A stretch of DNA of 6,214 nucleotides from Inquilinus sp. GTDB taxonomy: Bacteria > Pseudomonadota > Alphaproteobacteria > DSM-16000 > Inquilinaceae. The stretch spans positions 1-6,214 of the forward strand of contig JABDIP010000488.1 of the NCBI GenBank assembly GCA_013003675.1. The letters run 5' to 3'. Within the stretch, counting starts at the first letter, position 1. Each line of letters starts with the position of its first letter. Of this stretch, positions 1 to 5,303 are shown in pieces. The notes beneath the pieces are model-generated. The model saw nothing but the letters and a program-made list of their open reading frames with translations. It had not been told where the DNA came from and made no database searches. Both the position numbers and the translations under genes were made by a program.

Positions 1-103
1 CCGGGTCCCGGGCGGGCAGTCGGACGATCAGCAGGCCTAGAAAGCTGCCGACAAAGGGGGCGGCCACCACGAGCCCCCAATGCGCCTCGCCGAGCGCCGT
101 CAA
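1..103 (-). CDS. gspO: Prepilin peptidase (GspO/PilD type), N-terminal part, runs off the left edge
   Basis: Minus-strand frame open from a TTG at 103..101 to the window edge, about 34 residues seen. It contains FVGSFLGLLIVRLP, which matches the first membrane segment and the GSF-x5-RLP signature of the bifunctional prepilin leader peptidase/N-methyltransferase family. The zinc-binding cysteines and the catalytic aspartates would lie outside the window, so activity cannot be judged. The enzyme is an inner-membrane aspartic protease that would cleave the leaders of the pseudopilins encoded on the other strand, which fits its divergent position next to gspE. The start is uncertain: TTG at 103 gives MTALGEAHWG, and a GTG a few codons further in is also possible. 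An ATG at 114..112 has a better Shine-Dalgarno (AAGGAG at 130..125), but its frame stops after four codons (MERF). One extra T in the TTTT run would join it to the protein as MERFLTALGEAHWG. This may therefore be a frameshifted gene or a sequencing error. The family call rests on a short stretch. Confidence 0.68.
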   Translation of the reverse strand, partial: MTALGEAHWGLVVAAPFVGSFLGLLIVRLPARDP

Positions 104-124
104 AACCGTTCCATCCTGCCGTCG

Positions 125-130
125 CTCCTT
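125..130 (-). promoter_or_regulatory. Shine-Dalgarno AAGGAG ahead of the gspO-like gene
   Basis: The minus strand reads AAGGAG at 130..125. It lies 10 nt before ATG 114..112 and 21 nt before TTG 103..101. It therefore favours the ATG, whose frame closes after four codons. This mismatch is the main reason to suspect a one-base deletion in the following T run. Confidence 0.45.
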
Positions 131-193
131 GCCGCCCGGTCGCCGCCCGTTCCGCGTGGAATCGGGCTGCTTCCGGCACTCGCCAGTGTCGAG

Positions 194-223
194 TTTACCG
201 GTGCCGCTTCGAGGTTGTATATT
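194..223 (+). promoter_or_regulatory. Putative sigma-70 type promoter for the gspE operon
   Basis: TTTACC at 194-199 (4 of 6 to the TTGACA consensus) and TATATT at 218-223 (5 of 6 to TATAAT) are separated by 18 nt. They sit in the one AT-richer patch of the spacer between the divergent gspO-like gene and gspE. Transcription would begin near 230, leaving a leader of about 45 nt before the gspE TTG. Nothing else in the 115-276 spacer looks like a gene or a strong hairpin. The call rests on base matching only; a promoter towards gspO probably overlaps this patch but could not be placed. Confidence 0.45.
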
Positions 224-266
224 AACGGTTCCTGGGCACCCTTTGGGGGCTTGGAGAAACCAGCCT

Positions 267-270
267 GGAG
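267..270 (+). promoter_or_regulatory. Ribosome binding site that sets the gspE TTG start
   Basis: GGAG lies 6 nt before TTG 277-279. In this frame there is no ATG, GTG or TTG between the upstream stop TAA (223-225) and 277, so the TTG with this site is the only sensible start. Confidence 0.6.
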
Positions 271-276
271 TCGTCG

Positions 277-1989
277 TTGCCGAAGCCCTCGCTCGCCGAA
301 GACCGCGACGCTGTCGAACAGGCCCTCGGCCGTTCCCTGATCGCCGCTGGCAAGCTGGACGAAAGGTCGCTGGAGCGTGCCCGGCGCGTCGGTTCCGGCA
401 ATCGCCAGGGGCTGGCACGTGTGCTGCCCAAACTTGGCCTCGTGTCGGAGCGCGATCTCGCCGAGGCGCTGGCCCGCCAGGCCGGCGTGCCGCTGGTGTC
501 CGAGCGTAATTTTCCCGCCTTGCCGCTGCTTCAGGACCGGGTCAGCATTCGTTTCCTGAAGGAGTCTCGCGTGCTGCCCCTGGCGGAGACCGCCGAGACG
601 CTGGTCCTGGCGATGGCGGATCCGTTCGACCGCTTCGCCATCGACGCCATGCGGCTCGCCGCCGGCAAGGCCATCGAGTCCCAGGTCGCCGTGCAGGCGG
701 AGTTGGAGGCGGCGATCGACCGGCTCTACGCCGAGGGCGATGCCGCCGCCCAGGTCGCCGACGATGGCGACGCCGACGACAGCGTCGAATACGACATCGA
801 ACAGCTCCAGGACATGGCCAGCGAGGCGCCGGTCATCCGTCTGGTCAACCGGCTGATCGAGCAGGCGGTCGAGGCCGGGGCTTCGGACATCCATCTCGAG
901 CCGCGGGATGCCGGTCTGCGGGTGCGGGTTTCCGTCGACGGCGCCCTGCGCGACATCGACTCGCCGCCCGACCGCTACCGCGCGGCGTTCATCTCACGCA
1001 TCAAGATCCTCGCCCGGCTCAACATCGCCCAGCGGCAGATGCCCCAGGACGGGCGCATCAAGATGGTGGTGCGCGGCATCCCGGTCGATTTGCGGGTCGC
1101 CACCTTGCCCACCGTGCATGGCGAGAGCGTCGTGCTGCGAATCCTCGATCGCGATGCGGTGGCGCTTGATTTCGGCACTCTCGGGATCGGCGGCCGCGAC
1201 CTGGATGACTGGCTCGGGGTGCTGGAACGCCCGCACGGCCTGGTTCTGGTCACCGGTCCAACCGGCAGCGGCAAGACGACGACGCTGTACACCTCGCTGC
1301 TGCGCCTCAGCACGCCGGACAAGAAGATCATCACCGTCGAGGACCCGGTCGAGTACCAGCTACCCGACATCGTCCAGTCCGAGGTCAAACCGCAGATCGG
1401 CCTGACCTTCGCGCAGTTGTTGCGCGCCCTGCTGCGCAACGCCCCGGACATCATGCTGGTCGGCGAGATCCGCGATCCGGAGACCGCCAAGACGGCGATC
1501 GAATTCGCCCTGACCGGCCACCTCGTGTTGTCCACCGTGCACACCAACAGCGCCGCCGCCAGCGTGCCGCGCCTGCTCGACATGGGGGTCGAGGAATACC
1601 TGCTGGCCTCGACCCTGAACGGCGTCGCCGGCCAGCGCCTGGTGCGGACCCTGTGCACGAAATGCCGCGAACCTTATGCCGCCAGCCCGGAGATGATCCT
1701 GCGGCTCGGACTGCGCCGCTATTCCGAGGCGCCGGAGATGCTGCTCTACCGGGCGCGCGGCTGCGCGGCCTGCGGCGGAAGCGGCTATCTGGGCCGGACC
1801 AGCATCATCGAGACGCTGACGGTGAAGGAGCCGATCCGCCGGCTGATTCTCGATCGTGCCGATGCCGGTGCGCTGCAGGCCGCCGCCGTTGCCGACGGGA
1901 TGCGGACGCTGCACGACAACGGCATGGAGAAGGCGGTGGCCGGCCTGACCTCGATCGAAGAGGTCCTGCAGGCGACCCGGGACGCCTGA
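277..1989 (+). CDS. gspE: Type II secretion ATPase GspE
   Basis: 570 residues, a normal length for the family. It is the cytoplasmic hexameric ATPase that drives pseudopilus assembly while bound to GspL and GspF. The N-terminal MshEN/T2SSE_N region, roughly residues 45-155, includes LPKLGLVSERDLAEALARQ. The ATPase part shows the ASDIHLEP motif (202-209), Walker A GPTGSGKT (327-334, Lys333), the Asp box IITVEDPVEY (351-360), Walker B DIMLVGEIRD (391-400, catalytic Glu397) and the His box with His415 and His422. The zinc-binding tetracysteine motif is complete: C460-x2-C463 and C496-x2-C499. All key residues are present, so the protein looks functional. One small oddity is NAPD (388-391) where most family members have HDPD or QDPD. 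The start is TTG, the first usable codon, with GGAG 6 nt upstream. gspF begins 5 nt after the stop, so the two are probably translationally coupled. XpsE-like architecture is inferred from the N-terminal domain. Confidence 0.97.
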   Translation: MPKPSLAEDRDAVEQALGRSLIAAGKLDERSLERARRVGSGNRQGLARVLPKLGLVSERDLAEALARQAGVPLVSERNFPALPLLQDRVSIRFLKESRVLPLAETAETLVLAMADPFDRFAIDAMRLAAGKAIESQVAVQAELEAAIDRLYAEGDAAAQVADDGDADDSVEYDIEQLQDMASEAPVIRLVNRLIEQAVEAGASDIHLEPRDAGLRVRVSVDGALRDIDSPPDRYRAAFISRIKILARLNIAQRQMPQDGRIKMVVRGIPVDLRVATLPTVHGESVVLRILDRDAVALDFGTLGIGGRDLDDWLGVLERPHGLVLVTGPTGSGKTTTLYTSLLRLSTPDKKIITVEDPVEYQLPDIVQSEVKPQIGLTFAQLLRALLRNAPDIMLVGEIRDPETAKTAIEFALTGHLVLSTVHTNSAAASVPRLLDMGVEEYLLASTLNGVAGQRLVRTLCTKCREPYAASPEMILRLGLRRYSEAPEMLLYRARGCAACGGSGYLGRTSIIETLTVKEPIRRLILDRADAGALQAAAVADGMRTLHDNGMEKAVAGLTSIEEVLQATRDA

Positions 1990-1994
1990 GCCCC

Positions 1995-3218
1995 GTGCCC
2001 CGCTTTCGGTACAAGGCAGTAACCGCCACCGGCGAGGTGGTCGAGGGCGAGATGGAAGGCGGCGCCCGGGCGGACATCATCGCCCGGCTGCAAAGCGACG
2101 GCGGTGTTCCGATCCGCGCCGAGGAAGTCGTCGCCCGTCGTCCCGCCGGCCAACGCTGGCGACCGCGCCTGGCGTTGCGCCGCCAGATGAACGACGCGGA
2201 GCTGGTGACGCTGGTTCGCGAGCTGGCGACGTTGATGCAGGCGCGCCTGCCGCTCGACCGGGCGCTCACGATCCTGGTCGAGGTGGCGGAGTCCGGGCCG
2301 CGGCGGGAGTTCATGCGCCAGGTCGTCGATCGCGTCCGCGCCGGCGCCACGCTCGCCGATGCGCTGGCCGGGGCCGGCCAGCCGATGCCGGCATTGGTCA
2401 TCGGCATGGTTCGTTCCGGCGAGGCCGGCGGCCATCTCGAGGCGGTGTTGACGCAACTCTCCGAGTCGCTGGAGGCCGCGCGAGAGCTGAAGGAATACGT
2501 CGTCTCGGCGCTGATCTACCCGGCCTTCGTGCTGGTGACGGCGCTGGCCGCGCTGGTGCTGCTGCTGGTCGCCGTGTTGCCGGAATTCCGGCCGTTGTTC
2601 GAGCAGACCGGGGCGGACATGCCGGCATCGACCCGGGCGATGATCGGGCTCGGCGAATTCCTGCGCGAGTTCGGCGCCTTCGTCGGATTGGCGCTGGCGG
2701 CCGGCTTTCTGGCCCTGCGCGCGTGGCTGCGCCGGCCCGCCGGGCGTCTCGCCTGGGATCATGCGGTATTGAAATTGCCGCTCTTTCGCGACGTCGTGAT
2801 CAAGCTGGAGACGGCGCGGTTCAGCCGCACCCTCGCCACCTTGTTGGGCAACGGTCTGACCTTGCTGGAGGCATTGCCGATCGCCATCGGCACCGTCGGC
2901 AACAGCGCCCTGCGCGCCGCGCTGGGTGATCTCGCCCCGCGGCTGAAACGGGGCGAGCACCTGTCGGCGGCGTTGGAGGCATGCCCGCCGGTGCCGACGC
3001 TGGCGGTGCGGATGATCCGGGTGGGCGAGGAGGGCGACCAGTTCGAGCCGATGCTGCACAAGGTCGGTGCGATCTACGAGGATGAGGTCAAACGCACGGT
3101 CCAGCGCTTGCTGGCGCTGCTGGTGCCGAGCGTGACCCTTGGTTTGGGTGTGGTCGTTGCGCTGATCGTGGGGTCGATGATGTCGGCCATTCTCGGCGCC
3201 TACGACCTGCCGATCTAG
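1995..3218 (+). CDS. gspF: Type II secretion inner-membrane platform protein GspF
   Basis: 407 residues, the usual length. GspF is the polytopic inner-membrane platform around which GspE and GspL assemble. The chosen GTG at 1995 gives MPRFRYKAVTATGEVVEGEM, the classic GspF beginning. The open frame continues further upstream, but inside gspE, and that part is only a shadow. Two T2SSF domains are visible, at about 72-195 (starting near LVRELATLMQARLPLDRAL) and about 275-398 (FSRTLATLLGNGLTLLEAL). Three membrane segments fall near 170-195, 227-245 and 373-400, matching the known topology. No strong Shine-Dalgarno precedes the GTG, and the gspE stop is only 5 nt away, so coupled translation is likely. 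The stop codon TAG (3216-3218) lies inside the left arm of a long palindrome. No broken or missing region was seen. Confidence 0.96.
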   Translation: MPRFRYKAVTATGEVVEGEMEGGARADIIARLQSDGGVPIRAEEVVARRPAGQRWRPRLALRRQMNDAELVTLVRELATLMQARLPLDRALTILVEVAESGPRREFMRQVVDRVRAGATLADALAGAGQPMPALVIGMVRSGEAGGHLEAVLTQLSESLEAARELKEYVVSALIYPAFVLVTALAALVLLLVAVLPEFRPLFEQTGADMPASTRAMIGLGEFLREFGAFVGLALAAGFLALRAWLRRPAGRLAWDHAVLKLPLFRDVVIKLETARFSRTLATLLGNGLTLLEALPIAIGTVGNSALRAALGDLAPRLKRGEHLSAALEACPPVPTLAVRMIRVGEEGDQFEPMLHKVGAIYEDEVKRTVQRLLALLVPSVTLGLGVVVALIVGSMMSAILGAYDLPI

Positions 3219-3265
3219 AGCCTGATCGGATTACACCGAAGCGGTGTAATCCGATCAGTCTCTAG
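3215..3265. repeat. Palindrome 1: 23-bp arms, 5-nt loop, enclosing the gspF stop codon
   Basis: The left arm 3215-3237 and right arm 3243-3265 are reverse complements at 22 of 23 positions. The core CTGATCGGATTACACC pairs perfectly with GGTGTAATCCGATCAG. The outer ends are CTAGAG and CTCTAG, and the only mismatch is the C/T pair at 3221 and 3259. The loop is GAAGC (3238-3242). As RNA it would form a very stable hairpin directly after gspF. There is no convincing run of T behind it (AGTTTGTTGG), so a classical intrinsic terminator is unlikely. A dispersed REP-like palindromic element or an mRNA stabiliser/attenuator between gspF and gspG fits better. That part is inference; only the pairing is seen. 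Confidence 0.9.
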
Positions 3266-3275
3266 TTTGTTGGAA

Positions 3276-3324
3276 TAGATCGAGATCGCTTCAGATCGGT
3301 TCGATCTGAAGCGATCTCGATCTA
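3276..3324. repeat. Palindrome 2: perfect 23-bp arms, 3-nt loop, six GATC sites
   Basis: Arms 3276-3298 and 3302-3324 are perfect reverse complements around the loop GTT. The element starts TAGATCGAGATCGC and ends GCGATCTCGATCTA. Each arm holds three GATC tetramers, six in 49 bp. It ends just before AGGAGGAG (3324-3331) and 37 nt before the gspG start, so the hairpin would not cover the gspG ribosome binding site at 3350-3355. It lies 10 nt from palindrome 1 and shares GATC-rich arms and the string GAAGCG with it, suggesting related mobile or REP-type units. No protein could be read from the region. Confidence 0.92.
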
Positions 3325-3349
3325 GGAGGAGCGCGGCGTTGCCGTGACC

Positions 3350-3355
3350 AGGAGG
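3350..3355 (+). promoter_or_regulatory. Strong ribosome binding site of gspG
   Basis: AGGAGG lies 6 nt before ATG 3362-3364. It is the strongest Shine-Dalgarno in the window, as expected for the abundant major pseudopilin. It favours the ATG over an in-frame GTG at 3344, which would sit upstream of this site. Confidence 0.85.
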
Positions 3356-3361
3356 GACAGA

Positions 3362-3793
3362 ATGAGGCAATACCAAAACCGACGCCGGGGAGAACGCGGA
3401 TTCACGCTGGTCGAGCTTCTGGTGGTGCTTGCCATCATCGGGCTTCTGGCGGTGCTGGTCGCGCCGCGGGTGATCGGCTATCTCAGTGGCGCCAAGGTCG
3501 ACACCGCGAAGATCCAGGTCGAACGTCTGGCCGGCGTGCTCGATCTCTATCGGCTCGAGGTCGGCCGCTACCCGACCCAGGAGGAGGGCCTGGGCATCCT
3601 GTTCGATCGGCCGGCCCAGGCGGCCAACTGGAACGGCCCGTATATCCGCAATCGGGAGTCGCTGAACGACCCTTGGGGCCAGCCTTACGGCTATCGGTTC
3701 CCGGGCACGCATGGCGAGTTCGATCTCTTCACCCTGGGCGCGGATGGCCGCGAGGGCGGCGATGGCGAAAACCAGGACATCACCAGCTGGTAG
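3362..3793 (+). CDS. gspG: Major pseudopilin GspG
   Basis: 143-residue precursor, typical for GspG, the main subunit of the periplasmic pseudopilus. The short basic leader MRQYQNRRRGERG ends at Gly13. Prepilin peptidase would cut before Phe14, giving the mature start FTLVELLVVLAIIGLLAVL with the conserved Glu at mature position 5 (residue 18) and the hydrophobic N-terminal helix. The T2SSG core follows, including VGRYPTQEEGL, WNGPYI and DPWGQPYGY. The C-terminal LFTLGADGREGGDGENQDI resembles the calcium-binding loop of the family. The start is ATG 3362 because of the AGGAGG 6 nt upstream. The coding region overlaps gspH by 32 nt. The two palindromes upstream separate it from gspEF and may allow a different expression level. 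Confidence 0.97.
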   Translation: MRQYQNRRRGERGFTLVELLVVLAIIGLLAVLVAPRVIGYLSGAKVDTAKIQVERLAGVLDLYRLEVGRYPTQEEGLGILFDRPAQAANWNGPYIRNRESLNDPWGQPYGYRFPGTHGEFDLFTLGADGREGGDGENQDITSW

Positions 3794-4235
3794 GCGGCGG
3801 CACTCGGCGGGCTTCACCCTCGTCGAGCTGCTTGTCGTCCTGCTGATCCTGGGCCTGATGACGGCCGTGGCCGCGCCCCATATCGGCGGTTCGCTGCCGC
3901 GGCTGGAGACACGGACGGCAGCGCGCGAGGTGGCGGCGGTGCTGCGCGAGGCGCGCGGCGTGGCGATCCGCGACAATCGCGAGGTCGTGGTTCTCGTCGA
4001 TCTCGATGCGCGGCGCGTCGGCGTTCCGCGCGGGCGCCGGCCGGTGACGCTGCCTGCCGGCCTCGACTTGCGACTCCTGACCGCGACCGTCGAACTCGCC
4101 GGTCGCGGCAGTGGGCGGATCCGCTTCTACCCGGACGGCACGTCGAGCGGCGGCAGGGTGACCTTGGCCGGTCCGGGGCAGGTCTATGACATCCGCGTCG
4201 ACTGGCTGACCGGTCGGGTGGCGGTCGATGGCTGA
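3762..4235 (+). CDS. gspH: Minor pseudopilin GspH
   Basis: 157-residue precursor of a minor pseudopilin that sits near the pseudopilus tip. The leader of 17 residues (MAKTRTSPAGRRRHSAG) ends in Gly17. Cleavage before Phe18 leaves FTLVELLVVLLILGLMTAV with Glu at mature position 5 (residue 22). The rest fits the GspH fold: LPRLETRTAAREVAAVLREA and a C-terminal beta-rich part with RIRFYPDGTSSGGRV. ATG 3762 is the last start codon available before the signal peptide cleavage site. It has GAGGG 5 nt upstream, so an overlap with gspG of at least 32 nt is unavoidable. Earlier ATGs at 3744 and 3711 would only lengthen the leader. The end overlaps the gspI start by 8 nt, so translational coupling is likely. 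Confidence 0.93.
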   Translation: MAKTRTSPAGRRRHSAGFTLVELLVVLLILGLMTAVAAPHIGGSLPRLETRTAAREVAAVLREARGVAIRDNREVVVLVDLDARRVGVPRGRRPVTLPAGLDLRLLTATVELAGRGSGRIRFYPDGTSSGGRVTLAGPGQVYDIRVDWLTGRVAVDG

Positions 4236-4629
4236 TCGCATGGCCGCGGCCGGCGAGCGAGGCTTCACCCTGCTGTAGGTGCTGGTCGCCTTTGCCATCA
4301 TGGCGGTCGCCCTGAGCGGCCTGACGCTGGCGTTCTCCAGCGGGCTGCGGGCGGTCGACCGGTCGGCGGCGGTGGCCGATGCCACCCTGCGGGCGCAATC
4401 CCTGCTCGACGAAGTTGGCATCACGATACCTCTCGACGGGAATGGGGCGAGCGGCAGGTTCGACGACGGCACTGGCTGGTCGGTTGCCATCGTCCCCTTC
4501 GATCCCGATCAGCGCAGGCAGGCGCGGTCGCGCAGCACGCTGATCTACCGGGTCGAGGTGGTCGTCGAGCCGGCCTACGCCGCGCCGGTGGCGCTGACCT
4601 CCCTGCGGCTGGGACCGGTCGTTGAGTAG
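4228..4629 (+). pseudogene. gspI: Minor pseudopilin GspI interrupted by an amber codon at mature position 5
   Basis: From ATG 4228 the frame reads MADRMAAAGERGFTLL, then TAG (4276-4278), then VLVAFAIMAVALSGLTLAF and on, fully open, to TAG 4627-4629. Apart from the amber codon this is a normal GspI of about 133 residues: a Gly12/Phe13 cleavage site, the hydrophobic helix, AQSLLDEVG, and the C-terminal LIYRVEVVVEP. The stop falls at codon 17, where all type IV pilin-like proteins carry the conserved Glu of mature position 5. A single change, GAG to TAG, explains it. Reinitiation at GTG 4279 would yield a protein without leader or cleavage site, not expected to work. GspI normally nucleates the GspI-J-K tip complex. 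The start overlaps gspH by 8 nt and the end overlaps gspJ by 8 nt. The lesion may be a recent nonsense mutation or a base-call error. General TAG recoding is unlikely because gspF, gspG and gspJ also end in TAG. Confidence 0.9.
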
Positions 4630-5296
4630 TCGACTCATCACCGGAAACCGGGGCCGCGAGCGTGGCTTCACGCTGGTCGAGCTGCTGGTCGCCATGGTGT
4701 TGCTCGGCATGCTGTCGGTCGTGCTGTTCGGCGGTCTGCGCTTCGGGGCCCGGGCCTGGGAGGCGGGTAGCCAGCGTATGGAACGCAGCAACGAGATCGA
4801 GACCACGCAATCCGTACTGCGCCGTCTGCTGGGCACCGCACGGGGGGCGATCGTCTTCGAGCGCGACCCCGACCGCGGGCCGGGGGTCTGGACAATGCTC
4901 GGCAGCCGATCCGGACTGTCCTTCGCCGCCCCGTTGCCGGCCCATCGCGGCACCGGCGGCCCGCACGGCTTCGCGCTCGGCCTGGAGCGGCAGGACGATG
5001 GCAGGGCGCTGGTCCTGCGCTGGGCGCTGCATCGACCGGAGAGCGCACCCGACATCGCGGGCGAGGCTGGGGAGGCGACGGTCTTGCTGCAGGATGTGGC
5101 CGCGCTGCGCATCGACTACTATGGTTCCCGCGAAATGGGGGACACGGCGGAATGGAGCGACAACTGGGAGGACAACACGCGGATGCCGCGACTGGTGCGC
5201 GTTCGGGTCGAGTTCCCGACAGGCGATCCTCGGAATTGGCCGGATCTGACCGTTGCCCCCGCCGTGGCTGGCTGGGCCTCGGAGTCGGCGGGGTAG
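4622..5296 (+). CDS. gspJ: Minor pseudopilin GspJ
   Basis: 224-residue precursor of a tip pseudopilin that normally pairs with GspI and GspK. The leader MSSRLITGNRGRERG ends in Gly15. Cleavage before Phe16 gives FTLVELLVAMVLLGMLSVVL with Glu at mature position 5 (residue 20). GLRFGARAWE (about 39-48) is typical of GspJ. The C-terminal part contains DVAALRIDYYG and MPRLVRVRVEF, as in other members. The start is TTG 4622, overlapping the gspI stop by 8 nt. No other start exists before the leader, and no strong Shine-Dalgarno was seen, so translation probably depends on ribosomes finishing gspI. The amber codon in gspI could thus also lower GspJ (inferred polar effect). gspL follows after 7 nt, with no gspK between them. 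Confidence 0.94.
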   Translation: MSSRLITGNRGRERGFTLVELLVAMVLLGMLSVVLFGGLRFGARAWEAGSQRMERSNEIETTQSVLRRLLGTARGAIVFERDPDRGPGVWTMLGSRSGLSFAAPLPAHRGTGGPHGFALGLERQDDGRALVLRWALHRPESAPDIAGEAGEATVLLQDVAALRIDYYGSREMGDTAEWSDNWEDNTRMPRLVRVRVEFPTGDPRNWPDLTVAPAVAGWASESAG

Positions 5297-5303
5297 TGCG
5301 TCG

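Noticed and set aside
177..188. Small dyad CACT-cgcc-AGTG in the gspO/gspE spacer as an operator
   Set aside because: Four-base arms are expected by chance and do not extend; no regulator gene is visible.
100..894. Long minus-strand open frame opposite gspE
   Set aside because: It lies antisense to the well-supported gspE with no recognisable domain; GC-rich codon bias makes such shadow frames common.
1653..1994. Upstream extension of the gspF frame into gspE
   Set aside because: The extension lies entirely within the zinc-motif part of gspE and is Arg-rich nonsense; the true GspF start MPRFRYKAV is at 1995.
1785..3059. Long minus-strand open frame opposite gspF
   Set aside because: Its Gln/Arg/His-rich low-complexity content is typical of antisense shadows of GC-rich genes, and gspF is certain.
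3238..3270. Palindrome 1 as a rho-independent terminator of gspF
   Set aside because: The stem is strong, but the sequence after it (AGTTTGTTGG) has no continuous T tract, and gspG lies in the same direction close by.
4276..4278. TAG in gspI as pyrrolysine or a general recoded sense codon
   Set aside because: TAG ends gspF, gspG, gspI and gspJ at the expected protein ends, and no pylT/pylS-like gene is seen; a point mutation or base error is simpler.
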